From Marseilla massiliensis (GTDB lineage Bacteria; Bacteroidota; Bacteroidia; Bacteroidales; Bacteroidaceae): a stretch of 45,662 nt of DNA. Where the stretch lies: NCBI RefSeq assembly GCF_016899855.1, contig NZ_JACJJG010000017.1:1-45662 (forward strand). Reading direction: 5' to 3'. This document shows positions 33,818 to 42,038 of the stretch, piece after piece (the stretch's first letter is position 1; every line of letters begins with the position of its first letter). The translations under genes were made by a program, and so were the position numbers. Below the pieces are notes generated by a model. It saw only the letters and a list, made by a program, of their open reading frames with translations, ran no database searches and had not been told where the DNA came from.

Positions 33818-35239
33818 TTATTTCAACACCTCCAGTGCCTGATTGGCAATAGAGTTCTGCGGGTCGATAGCCTTAACCTTCTCGTAGTATGTCTTGGCGG
33901 TAGCATTGTCCTCCTTGAGGATATAATAATAACCAAGGTACAGATAAGGCTCAATGAGCAGTTTGGGGTTGTTAGCCTGCTCGGTCTGTGCCAACTGCGC
34001 ATACTCCTCATAATAAGGCTTTGCAAGACCTTGAGTTGACTCGGGGTCAAGCTGTGAGTTGATACGGGCACGCATCATGGTAGCATACAGCTTATTGCCG
34101 GGAGAGTCGGCAGCGATTTTGCCGTAAATCTCGTCAGCCTTCTTGAAAGCGTTAACCTTGTCAGTAGTAAGAGAATCCATACTTGCAGCCTGCTGCATGT
34201 AAAGCTTGGCAAGACCGTCGAGATCGGGTACTGACGGTTTCTCTATTTTGCTGAGATACTCGTCATAATATGCGAGTCCGTTGGTAAAGTCATTCTTTGC
34301 AAGATAAGCGTCAGAGAGCTGCTTACGGACGTCATTAAGTTCAGCATTCATTTCAAGAGCCTTCTTAAACTGCTCTATAGCCTGGTCAAAAGCGCTGTCG
34401 CCCATAAGTGCGTAGCCATAATACTGATGGTCACGAGCCGAAATCTTCGCACTGTCAGACTTGTTGAAAAGCGCGTCAGCATACTTGATTGCGTTCTTGT
34501 AATCCTTCAAATCCGTGTAATTATAGAAAGTGATACGGTTCATGGCAGCATCACGCGGATTCTTGTTTACACCGAACAAAGACACTTCCAGACTTTTCTT
34601 TGAGTCTGCCATAAGAAGCGCAGCTGTAGCATATTCAGTGAGATAGTTCTCCTTCAACTGGTTAAGGTCTACCTTTCCGTAATATTCTACAGCCTTGTCA
34701 AATTTGTTTGCGCCATAAAAGAAGTGGCCTGCCTCTGCGTCAACAGGATAATCAGGCTGCACCTGGCGTAGCTTTTCAAGTACGGCAACTGAACCTTCCG
34801 GATCAACCTTACGGTAAACGGCAGCATACTTGATATAACCTGTCGGGTTCTGGGGGTCAAGCAACATAGCCTGGTTATACTGGCTTGCGGCGCCTCCACC
34901 TTCATCGCTCAATGCAGCGATGTCACCAAGCAGGATATAAGCAAGTGCCTTGCCCTTGTTGTCCTTGCCCCTGTCGATAGCCATCATGGCATACTCACGG
35001 GCTGACGCCGTATCCTTAATCTCGAAATAAGCACGGCCAAGTCCTGCTAATGCCTCAGCATTCTTCTTGTTTTCCTTAACAAAATCCTTAACCTGCTCTT
35101 CTGCGGCTGCCGGATTTGACTTGTTGTCAGTTACAACTTTCTTGATGGCCTCAACCTGCGACTTAACGTCCTGGGCCATTGACGGAGCGAAGACACTTGT
35201 CATCAATACTCCTGCTAATACATATTTAATTGCTTTCAT
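33818..35239 (-). CDS. Periplasmic TPR protein of the TonB operon
   Basis: A 473-residue protein with a signal peptide (MKAIKYVLAGVLMTSVFAPSMAQ), then an almost entirely alpha-helical chain of TPR units. Repeats are visible at GLGRAYFEIKDTASAREYAM, AYILLGDIAALSDEGGGAAS, QYYGYALMGDSAFDQAIEQF and YLGYYYILKEDNATAKTYYE. The TPRs should give a periplasmic protein-binding scaffold. It is the last gene of a six-gene set with exbB, two exbD, tonB and the PstS-like gene. This location suggests a role in assembling or regulating the TonB system, but that is inference. Confidence 0.88.
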   Translation of the reverse strand: MKAIKYVLAGVLMTSVFAPSMAQDVKSQVEAIKKVVTDNKSNPAAAEEQVKDFVKENKKNAEALAGLGRAYFEIKDTASAREYAMMAIDRGKDNKGKALAYILLGDIAALSDEGGGAASQYNQAMLLDPQNPTGYIKYAAVYRKVDPEGSVAVLEKLRQVQPDYPVDAEAGHFFYGANKFDKAVEYYGKVDLNQLKENYLTEYATAALLMADSKKSLEVSLFGVNKNPRDAAMNRITFYNYTDLKDYKNAIKYADALFNKSDSAKISARDHQYYGYALMGDSAFDQAIEQFKKALEMNAELNDVRKQLSDAYLAKNDFTNGLAYYDEYLSKIEKPSVPDLDGLAKLYMQQAASMDSLTTDKVNAFKKADEIYGKIAADSPGNKLYATMMRARINSQLDPESTQGLAKPYYEEYAQLAQTEQANNPKLLIEPYLYLGYYYILKEDNATAKTYYEKVKAIDPQNSIANQALEVLK

Positions 35240-35293
35240 ACTCTATAAATTTTCATTTATCATCTTCTCAAACAATCAATCTTGACAAGTTTA

Positions 35294-36253
35294 TCACTCG
35301 TCACTTACGCTAACCGACCTTATGGTTATATCGCCACGCCTTGGCAACAAACCTGACTTAAATATGATAAGCTGTCCCTTGGGCGACTCTATAAAATGGG
35401 CGAAGCCCCATGGAAGACCGTTTATCGGATCGTTTAACAATGCATATATTGTTCTTACCAACGGATAATGTCCGTCAAGCAAGTATGCCTGGTAAGGCTT
35501 CCAGCTGTTATAATAAGTAGCTGTGTCCATTCTGCTTACCGACATAACAGTTATATTCTTCTTAAATGTGGTGTTGGTGGTGTCACGTTTGTCATTCAAC
35601 CAGTTTGAACCGATAATGCCAATGGCGTTAGGAGCCTTCTCGACATAGTCGACAACCTCTTTACTGGTCTTTACGGCCACGATATTCGGGCTGTTTATAG
35701 GCTTCCCGTCAAGGATTGAATCAACACAAAAATGAACCGTACTCGATTTACTATTGTCGAAAACCACCTGAATTTCACCTCTCTTCGAACCTGGAACGAT
35801 ATCGCCCCAAGTCTTCGCCTGTCCGCTCAATACTCGCTTGATGTTCTTAATTGAAATACACGAATCGGTATTTTCCCTGTTGATAATAAGCGATAGCCCG
35901 TCATAAGCCAAAGGAATGGCCACAGGCAGGTAATTACGGGCCTTGAGATTCTCGAGTTCCTTTTTCGTAAAATTCCTTGCGGTAATCGCCAACTGGATAC
36001 TATCCTTCATAAGGAGATTGACCGCATCAAGCTCATTCGTATATATCGGAGTCAACTTTGCGTCACGATATATACTTTCAAATACTTGGATTTGTTCATC
36101 AATGATAGGGCTAAAACTTTCGTCAGAAGCGAAAGTTATCGCTCCTGACGAATAAGTATCAGTCCTACCGTTCTTGGGTTTGTCGGTACATGCCGAAACA
36201 AATCCCAAGAACAGTGTGAATCCTACTAAACCGTAGAATAGTTCTTTTCTCAT
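35294..36253 (-). CDS. PstS-like substrate-binding lipoprotein
   Basis: A 319-residue lipoprotein (lipobox GFVSAC near residue 22) with the fold of PstS-type phosphate-binding proteins: GAITFASDESFSPIIDEQIQ, LAITARNFTKKELENL, IPLAYDGLSLIINREN, IKRVLSGQAKTWGDIVPG and PNAIGIIGSNWL. The last two are classic PBP family turns. There is no pstCAB transporter nearby, and the gene lies in the TonB operon between tonB and the TPR gene. The ligand is unproven; phosphate or another oxyanion is only a guess. Cysteine acylation would tether it to a membrane facing the periplasm. Confidence 0.88.
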   Translation of the reverse strand: MRKELFYGLVGFTLFLGFVSACTDKPKNGRTDTYSSGAITFASDESFSPIIDEQIQVFESIYRDAKLTPIYTNELDAVNLLMKDSIQLAITARNFTKKELENLKARNYLPVAIPLAYDGLSLIINRENTDSCISIKNIKRVLSGQAKTWGDIVPGSKRGEIQVVFDNSKSSTVHFCVDSILDGKPINSPNIVAVKTSKEVVDYVEKAPNAIGIIGSNWLNDKRDTTNTTFKKNITVMSVSRMDTATYYNSWKPYQAYLLDGHYPLVRTIYALLNDPINGLPWGFAHFIESPKGQLIIFKSGLLPRRGDITIRSVSVSDE

Positions 36254-36263
36254 CTTGCTCGTT

Positions 36264-37091
36264 TTACTGTAATCTGAATGTTACAGGCAAAGTGAACCTT
36301 ACGTTTACAGTCGTACCGTTCTGACGGCCAGGAGTCCAATTAGGCATGTTGCTTACAACGCGAACAGCCTCCTTATCCAGTGACGGGTCAACGCCACGTA
36401 CAACCCTTACATCAGAAATGGAACCGGTCTTGCTTACAACGAACTGAACGATAACTCGCCCTTCAATACCGTTCTCGGCCGCGATGACCGGATACTTGAT
36501 ATTCGCGTTCAGCCACTGCATCAAAGCAGCTTGACCACCTGGGAATGAAGGATTCTCCTCAACCACGTCGAACACCTTGTTCTCTTCCTCCTTCGGAGGT
36601 TCTGGCTGGGCAATTTCCTCTTTCGCCTTAAGGACTTCACCACCTACTTCATCATTACCTACAACGTTGAAAGCACCGATTGTAGTCTTAGTCTTCTGAA
36701 GTTCATCCTGATTCTTCATTTCTTCCTCAGGCTTCACGTCTTCGTCCTTCTTGATGACGGGGGCGGTAAACTTAATAGAACTCTTCACCTTCTCTACCGG
36801 CTTCGGGGGCTCAATCTTAACAGGAGCCTTCTTCTCAACCTTGGCCTGCTTCTTTGTCTCAATCTTAGAAAGCTCAACCTCAGTCGTAATGGCAACCTTC
36901 TGATTAGCCTGAATTACGTTCTTGATCGCTATGGCAGAGAATATGACAACAGCAGCAATAAGCACGATGAGCAATGACCAAAGATTTCTCTTGGAAGTGC
37001 TCTTACGAAGCCTGTAGGCTCCGTAGGCTTGGTTTCTCCCTTCGAAAACAAGGTCAGCCCATTCATTAGATATTAAATCTATTTTTGACAT
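36264..37091 (-). CDS. TonB family energy-transducing protein
   Basis: A 275-residue TonB. One N-terminal helix (about residues 35-57, LWSLLIVLIAAVVIFSAIAI) follows a short cytoplasmic part with RNQAYGAYRLRKSTSKRN. A Lys/Glu/Pro-rich spacer (AKVEKKAPVKIEPPKPVEK) spans the periplasm. The C-terminal domain is FPGGQAALMQWLNANIKYP, then VQFVVSKTGSISDVRVVRGV and NWTPGRQNGTTVNVRFTLPV. It transmits proton-motive force from ExbBD to SusC-type receptors. It lies directly downstream of the second exbD, 41 bases apart. The 'EEENKVFDVVEENPSFPGG' lead-in is characteristic of the Bacteroidota type. Confidence 0.95.
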   Translation of the reverse strand: MSKIDLISNEWADLVFEGRNQAYGAYRLRKSTSKRNLWSLLIVLIAAVVIFSAIAIKNVIQANQKVAITTEVELSKIETKKQAKVEKKAPVKIEPPKPVEKVKSSIKFTAPVIKKDEDVKPEEEMKNQDELQKTKTTIGAFNVVGNDEVGGEVLKAKEEIAQPEPPKEEENKVFDVVEENPSFPGGQAALMQWLNANIKYPVIAAENGIEGRVIVQFVVSKTGSISDVRVVRGVDPSLDKEAVRVVSNMPNWTPGRQNGTTVNVRFTLPVTFRLQ

Positions 37092-37132
37092 TGTCTTTTC
37101 GTTTTAAATGTTAACCAACGACTTGTTACGCC

Positions 37133-37786
37133 TTAATTCAAACGAACACCTTTTTTGCTAAGGAGCTGTCTGTCTTCAGGGGTAATGTTGTCGATGACAT
37201 ACTTACCAATACTGCAAATCTGCATCTCATCCAGAGCGTCAACCAAATTCTTATAAGAAGCGTCGTCCGTTGCCTTGATGATAATAGTCAGCGTAGGAAT
37301 CTTCTGTCCATTAACCTCACCATTCTTCAGCTTGTCAAGCTCCTTATTGTAAATAGAATCCGGATACTTAGCCGGGTCTTTCAGCTTTTTAGCGTCGAGT
37401 TCCAGCTTTGCTTTCATTATTGCCGCAACCGGAACGGTTCCATCTTCTGTAACGTGATTGATAAGCACGCTACGGATTCCGTCCTTGCCCCATGTAGTCT
37501 CCTTCAAGCATGAAGGATCTTCATAGTTAGGAATTCCGGCCACATAATAAATCTTGTCGTTACCTGCTACAAAGACAGTGATTGTCTGTGAAGCCTTAGT
37601 CGCAGTCTTATCTTGTTCCTGAACATTTTTATCGTTACTCGGCATCGTCAAGAGCATTGCCTGGGGCTTGCTCAAAGACGTACACAGCATGAAGAACGTG
37701 ATAAGAAGCATCATCATGTCCACCATCGGGGTGAAGTCCACGCGAAGGTCGACTTTCTTCTGTCTACTCAGTTTCTTTTTTGCCAT
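37133..37786 (-). CDS. ExbD/TolR-like protein 2
   Basis: A 217-residue ExbD-type protein with a single N-terminal helix: LRVDFTPMVDMMMLLITFFML, where the Asp after the proton-pathway segment is present (DMMMLL). The periplasmic part is longer than the 140-residue E. coli ExbD by an insertion around residues 60-150. It lies three bases from the upstream exbD and 41 bases before tonB. It differs from its partner mainly in the periplasmic region, suggesting a heterodimer or distinct roles. The proton channel partner is the ExbB-like protein at 38431. Confidence 0.92.
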   Translation of the reverse strand: MAKKKLSRQKKVDLRVDFTPMVDMMMLLITFFMLCTSLSKPQAMLLTMPSNDKNVQEQDKTATKASQTITVFVAGNDKIYYVAGIPNYEDPSCLKETTWGKDGIRSVLINHVTEDGTVPVAAIMKAKLELDAKKLKDPAKYPDSIYNKELDKLKNGEVNGQKIPTLTIIIKATDDASYKNLVDALDEMQICSIGKYVIDNITPEDRQLLSKKGVRLN

Positions 37787-37789
37787 GCC

Positions 37790-38401
37790 TTAGTCCTCCA
37801 CTTTTTTATAAGAAGTGATAAGTTCGTAACGGTTCTGGTTCATGTCCTGAAGTTCAGACATAACTTTCTTGATGACCTTGTAAGGGGTCTTCTCGTCTGC
37901 CTTGATGGCAAGTTTCATGTCTGAATTTGCGTCAGTAACAGTCTTAACCCAGAGTTGGAACTCGCTCATACCGCCGTCAATGCTGTCAGTAGGAATACCC
38001 TTATCCTGCTGATATGCGTTCATTTGGTTAGATTCCTGGTTAAGGAAATTACCAATGTCGTTCATTGACACGCCAATATTCGTAGCACTGCGCACATTCT
38101 TCATCTGCGCCCCGGTCAGTGATACTCCGAACTGGTCTGCCATGCTGCTCAGAGCTGTCTCCATGTCGCCCGGCTTGTCCCAGCCCAAGAACACCTTACC
38201 CTTATTGTCAACAAGGATAGTCAGGACATTCTTGTCTGTAACCTTCACCTCCGACACTGAGCCTGGAGTAACGACCTTCACTGCCTCATTCTTCACGAAC
38301 GTTGACGTCAACATGAAGAAAGTCAACAGCAAGACCATCACGTCGCTCATCGGGGTCATGTCGATCCAGATGGATTGCCTCTTAATTTTTACTTTACCCA
38401 T
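37790..38401 (-). CDS. ExbD/TolR-like protein 1
   Basis: A 203-residue ExbD-type protein with the membrane segment SIWIDMTPMSDVMVLLLTFFM near residues 10-32, including the functional Asp (SDVMVLL). The periplasmic part contains VTDKNVLTILVDNKGKVFLG and ends LQDMNQNRYELITSYKKVED. It lies 29 bases after the exbB-like gene and three bases before the second exbD. Tandem exbD genes are usual in this phylum's TonB operon. Confidence 0.92.
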   Translation of the reverse strand: MGKVKIKRQSIWIDMTPMSDVMVLLLTFFMLTSTFVKNEAVKVVTPGSVSEVKVTDKNVLTILVDNKGKVFLGWDKPGDMETALSSMADQFGVSLTGAQMKNVRSATNIGVSMNDIGNFLNQESNQMNAYQQDKGIPTDSIDGGMSEFQLWVKTVTDANSDMKLAIKADEKTPYKVIKKVMSELQDMNQNRYELITSYKKVED

Positions 38402-38430
38402 AGTAATAAGATTTTAAAGGGTTAGTAAAA

Positions 38431-39264
38431 TTAAGCTTCTTCAGTGTGGTTGGCTTCGTATGTCTGAGCAATAGTATAACCAACCTCATCAAGCGCGTAT
38501 GTCAGCTTGTCAATCTTGTTTGTGAATGTGTTATATGCAATAACCGAGCACCAAGAAGTCAAAATACCGAACGCGGTGTTAATCAACGCCTCAGAAATAC
38601 CAGTAGAAAGTGCGAGAGAGTCACCACCACCGCCGGCAGCCAGAGCCTGGAATGAACGGATCATACCGATAACGGTTCCGAGAAGTCCGGTAAGTGTACC
38701 AAGTGTAACGATTGTTGCGAGAATCGGGAGGTTCATCTGCAGGGTAGGCATTTCAAGCTGTGTTGCCTCCTCGTGAGCCTGCTGGATCTTAGCAACCTTC
38801 TGAGCCTTCTTCAAGCCGGGAGCGGTCTCCATCTCCTTGTATGCGCGGATTGAAGCAGAAACAACGTTTGCAACAGAACCTCTCTGCTTGTCACAGATCT
38901 GCTGTGCTGCATTGAAGTCGCCTTTAGCAACGGCTGCCTTGATGTTGGCAACGAACTTAGCCAAAGAGCCTTTTCCGAATGCGGTGTTAAGTGCGAGCCA
39001 GCGCTCAATGCTCAATGCGATGACAGTAAGCAAAAGTGTGTGGATGACAGGAACGACGATACCACCTTTGTAAATTGTTCCGAGCAAGTTAGTCGGGTGA
39101 CCTGCCGGGTCGTTACCTGCGAAGTTAGAAGGATTGCCGAGCAGGAGGTTGTATATGCAAATCGCGATGACAAGACATACAACGATAACCCAAAATGCTG
39201 CTCTGATACCTTGGAAGCCCTGATTCTTTTTCTGGGGGCTTGCTGCTTTTTGTGTAGTTGCCAT
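38431..39264 (-). CDS. ExbB/TolQ/MotA-family proton channel
   Basis: A 277-residue proton-channel subunit. Hydrophobic helices are at about residues 22-46 (AAFWVIVVCLVIAICIYNLL), 72-92 (PVIHTLLLTVIALSIERWLA), 180-210 (LATIVTLGTLTGLLGTVIGM) and 228-250 (EALINTAFGILTSWCSVIAY). GTLTGLLGTVIGMI is the conserved channel segment. With the ExbD pair it forms the motor energising TonB. It is the first gene of the six-gene minus-strand operon. A TATCTTTG box lies about 115 bases upstream. The length is slightly above the E. coli ExbB (244) owing to the N-terminal extra helix. Confidence 0.94.
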   Translation of the reverse strand: MATTQKAASPQKKNQGFQGIRAAFWVIVVCLVIAICIYNLLLGNPSNFAGNDPAGHPTNLLGTIYKGGIVVPVIHTLLLTVIALSIERWLALNTAFGKGSLAKFVANIKAAVAKGDFNAAQQICDKQRGSVANVVSASIRAYKEMETAPGLKKAQKVAKIQQAHEEATQLEMPTLQMNLPILATIVTLGTLTGLLGTVIGMIRSFQALAAGGGGDSLALSTGISEALINTAFGILTSWCSVIAYNTFTNKIDKLTYALDEVGYTIAQTYEANHTEEA

Positions 39265-39378
39265 AATTTTAATTTAATTTTGTTTGTTAGTTAATTATTA
39301 AGTTATAAAGTTTCGATTTAATGTTAATAGAGTGTGTCGTTTTTCCCTCAATAGAGCGCGTATCATAAAACAAGCACA

Positions 39379-39386
39379 CAAAGATA
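39379..39386 (-). promoter_or_regulatory. -7 box for the TonB operon
   Basis: TATCTTTG on the minus strand, 114 bases before the exbB-like start. The long untranslated leader may hold regulation. No -33 match is seen. Confidence 0.45.
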
Positions 39387-39490
39387 ACAATTTATAGGTA
39401 ATAAAAGCACTAAAAGCAGAGTTTTTAACAATGTTTTTGACTTTTATCCATATATTTTCGCTGTCATCTTTAACACATCACGGCAATGTT

Positions 39491-40684
39491 CTATTTCAAC
39501 TTGCCCACTGCCGACTTTATCCTCGCCATTGCCTCTCGGATATTATCGTCGCTCGTGGCATAGCTCATTCTAAAGCAATCAGGATCGCCGAAAGCATCTC
39601 CTGCTACAGTGGCAACATGACCGACTTCAAGCAAATACAGTGCAAAATCCGTTGAGCTATTGATTGTATGTGTTCCGTCGCTCTTGCCAAAGAAACTGCT
39701 GCACTTCGGGAACAGGTAGAATGCGCCTTCCGGAACATTCACCTCCAACCCCGGTATTTCCTTTGCGAGGCTAACAATAAGGTCGCGACGGCGTTCAAAC
39801 GCCTTACGCATTTCCTCTACGCAATCCTGCGCGCCAACATAAGCCTCGACAGCAGCCTTCTGGCTGACCGAGCACGGGCCACTTGTATATTGTCCCTGCA
39901 GCTTGTTGCAACCTTTGACAATCCATTCGGGAGCGGCGATATACCCGATACGCCATCCGGTCATAGCATAAGCCTTTGACACTCCGTTTACGAGGATTGT
40001 ACGTTCTTTCATTCCCGGCACATGCGCAATGCTGTTGTGCCTGCCGATATAATTAATATGTTCATAAATCTCGTCGGCAAGGACGAACACGTCGTCATGG
40101 CGCTTTATCACTTCGGCAAGTCCTTCAAGCTCTTCCCTTGAATATACGCTGCCTGTAGGGTTGCTCGGCGAGCAAAGTATCAACATCCTGGTTTTTGGCG
40201 TAATGGCTGCCTCAAGCTGTTCCGGCGTAATCTTGAAATTCTGGTCAAAACCGGCCTCGATTATTACGGGATTACCTCCCGCCAGCTTCACCATTTGCGG
40301 ATAACTTACCCAATAAGGAGCGGGAATGATTACTTCCTCACCGTCATTCACCAGCGCCATAACCGCGTTGCACACGCTTTGCTTGGCACCGTTAGACACA
40401 AGCACCTCACTAACGCTGTAGTCCAGGTCGTTCTCCCTTTTCAGTTTTGCCACGATAGCCTCGCGAAGGTCCATGTATCCCGGAACAGGAGAATATCTCG
40501 AATAATTATCGTCAATGGCTTTCTTTGCTGCGGCCTTGATATGGTCCGGTGTATTGAAGTCCGGCTCTCCTACGCTCATGTTGATTACATCGATTCCCTG
40601 CGCTTTCATCTCAGCGCTTTTTTGCGACATAGCCAATGTGGCAGAGGGCGCCAAACGATTAAGACGGTCTGATAACTGTGCCAT
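39491..40684 (-). CDS. Aspartate/aromatic aminotransferase (class I PLP)
   Basis: A 397-residue PLP-dependent aminotransferase of fold type I, subgroup I-gamma like AspAT of thermophiles. The PLP-Lys is in VNGVSKAYAMTGWRIGY (about residues 230-246). SNGAKQSVCNAVMALVNDGE, PAPYWVSYPQMVKLAGG and LCSPSNPTGSVYSREELEGL are conserved binding segments. It would convert aspartate and 2-oxoglutarate to oxaloacetate and glutamate, or use related amino acids. A TAATTTTG box precedes it. It is separated from ribBA by 122 bases and is likely its own unit. Confidence 0.93.
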   Translation of the reverse strand: MAQLSDRLNRLAPSATLAMSQKSAEMKAQGIDVINMSVGEPDFNTPDHIKAAAKKAIDDNYSRYSPVPGYMDLREAIVAKLKRENDLDYSVSEVLVSNGAKQSVCNAVMALVNDGEEVIIPAPYWVSYPQMVKLAGGNPVIIEAGFDQNFKITPEQLEAAITPKTRMLILCSPSNPTGSVYSREELEGLAEVIKRHDDVFVLADEIYEHINYIGRHNSIAHVPGMKERTILVNGVSKAYAMTGWRIGYIAAPEWIVKGCNKLQGQYTSGPCSVSQKAAVEAYVGAQDCVEEMRKAFERRRDLIVSLAKEIPGLEVNVPEGAFYLFPKCSSFFGKSDGTHTINSSTDFALYLLEVGHVATVAGDAFGDPDCFRMSYATSDDNIREAMARIKSAVGKLK

Positions 40685-40706
40685 AATTATACGTGATTTA
40701 TTTCTG

Positions 40707-40714
40707 CAAAATTA
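40707..40714 (-). promoter_or_regulatory. -7 box for the aminotransferase
   Basis: TAATTTTG on the minus strand, 23 bases before the start. No matching -33. Confidence 0.45.
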
Positions 40715-40806
40715 AATAATTTATTCGTTACGTGGAAATAAAAGAATTGATATTTTTATGTCATTTTCTAAAAAATGTTTCCAAAATGAGCCGTTTACAC
40801 GCATTT

Positions 40807-42015
40807 TTACAAATGCAAGTCATGCCCCATGCGGTCTTTCTTTGTTTTCAGATATTTATAGTCGTACTCGTTAGGGGTTATCTCTATCGGCACATTCTCC
40901 ACTATTTCAAGGCCGTAAGCCTCAAGCCCCACCCTCTTGGTCGGGTTGTTGGTCATCAGCCTCATCTTATGCACCCCGAGGTGGCGTAACATCTGGGCTC
41001 CGCAACCATAGTCGCGCTCGTCTGGCTTGAAGCCAAGATGAACATTCGCGTCCACAGTATCATAGCCCTCCTCCTGCAACTTATACGCTTCTATTTTATT
41101 CATAAGGCCTATTCCGCGTCCTTCCTGCTGCATATATATCAGCACGCCCTTGCCTTCCTTCTCTATCATCTGCATAGCCTTGTGCAGCTGCTGGCCGCAG
41201 TCGCAACGCTTGCTGCCGAAGATGTCGCCAGTGGCGCACGACGAATGCACACGCACCAGGATAGGCTCCTCGGGCTGCCATTCGCCCTTTATCAGGGCCA
41301 TGTGTTCAAGCCCGCTGCTTGTCTGCCTGAACGGCACAAGCTTGAAATGCCCGTACTCCGTAGGCATGTCCACGGTCTGCCCCACGCTTATCAGCGACTC
41401 CCGCTGCAGGCGGTAGGCTATCATGTCCTTGATGGATATCACCTTGAGGTCATGTTCCTTTGCGAACTCAAGCAGCTGCGGAAGACGCGCCATGGTGCCG
41501 TCATCGTTCATTATCTCCATCAGCGCGCCGGCCGGGTACAATCCCGTCAGCTTGCACAAGTCTATGGCAGCCTCGGTATGGCCGCTGCGACGCAGCACGC
41601 CGTTGTCTTGCGCGTAAAGCGGATTGACATGTCCGGGGCGGCCGAATGTCTGCGGCGTCGAGGCCGGGTCGGCAAGAGCCCTGATAGTCTCGGCCCTGTC
41701 ATGTGCAGATACGCCCGTAGAGCAACCCTCAAGCTTGTCGATGGTCACCGTAAACGGTGTTCCGAGCATGGACGTATTTTCATCGACTTGGCGGGGCAGG
41801 TCAAGTTCGTCACACCGGCTTAACGTTATCGGGGCGCACAGCACGCCACGAGCATACTTCAGCATGAAGTTCACCTTTTCCGCGGTTATCTTTTCTGCCG
41901 CGATGATAAGGTCGCCCTCGTTCTCGCGGTCTTCGTCGTCCACAACGATTACAAATTTGCCTTCCTTGAAGTCCTTAAGAGCTTCTTCGACTGTATTGAT
42001 TTTCAGTTTTTCCAT
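40807..42015 (-). CDS. ribBA: Bifunctional DHBP synthase / GTP cyclohydrolase II
   Basis: A 402-residue fusion of RibB and RibA, catalysing both entry steps of riboflavin synthesis (ribulose-5-P to DHBP, and GTP to the pyrimidine). The RibB half has [35 protein letters not shown] and [11 protein letters not shown]. The RibA half has [20 protein letters not shown] (zinc cysteines), [20 protein letters not shown] and [21 protein letters not shown] chose the ATG at 42015, preceded by AAGGTG, over an upstream GTG. It follows the LptF/G gene after 23 bases and is probably co-transcribed. No FMN riboswitch fits in this gap. Confidence 0.97.
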   Translation of the reverse strand: MEKLKINTVEEALKDFKEGKFVIVVDDEDRENEGDLIIAAEKITAEKVNFMLKYARGVLCAPITLSRCDELDLPRQVDENTSMLGTPFTVTIDKLEGCSTGVSAHDRAETIRALADPASTPQTFGRPGHVNPLYAQDNGVLRRSGHTEAAIDLCKLTGLYPAGALMEIMNDDGTMARLPQLLEFAKEHDLKVISIKDMIAYRLQRESLISVGQTVDMPTEYGHFKLVPFRQTSSGLEHMALIKGEWQPEEPILVRVHSSCATGDIFGSKRCDCGQQLHKAMQMIEKEGKGVLIYMQQEGRGIGLMNKIEAYKLQEEGYDTVDANVHLGFKPDERDYGCGAQMLRHLGVHKMRLMTNNPTKRVGLEAYGLEIVENVPIEITPNEYDYKYLKTKKDRMGHDLHL

Positions 42016-42038
42016 ATTCAAGTTCACCTTATTTTATA

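Noticed and set aside
42016..42038. An FMN riboswitch ahead of ribBA
   Set aside because: The gap to the upstream gene is only 23 bases and contains only a ribosome-binding-like AAGGTG.
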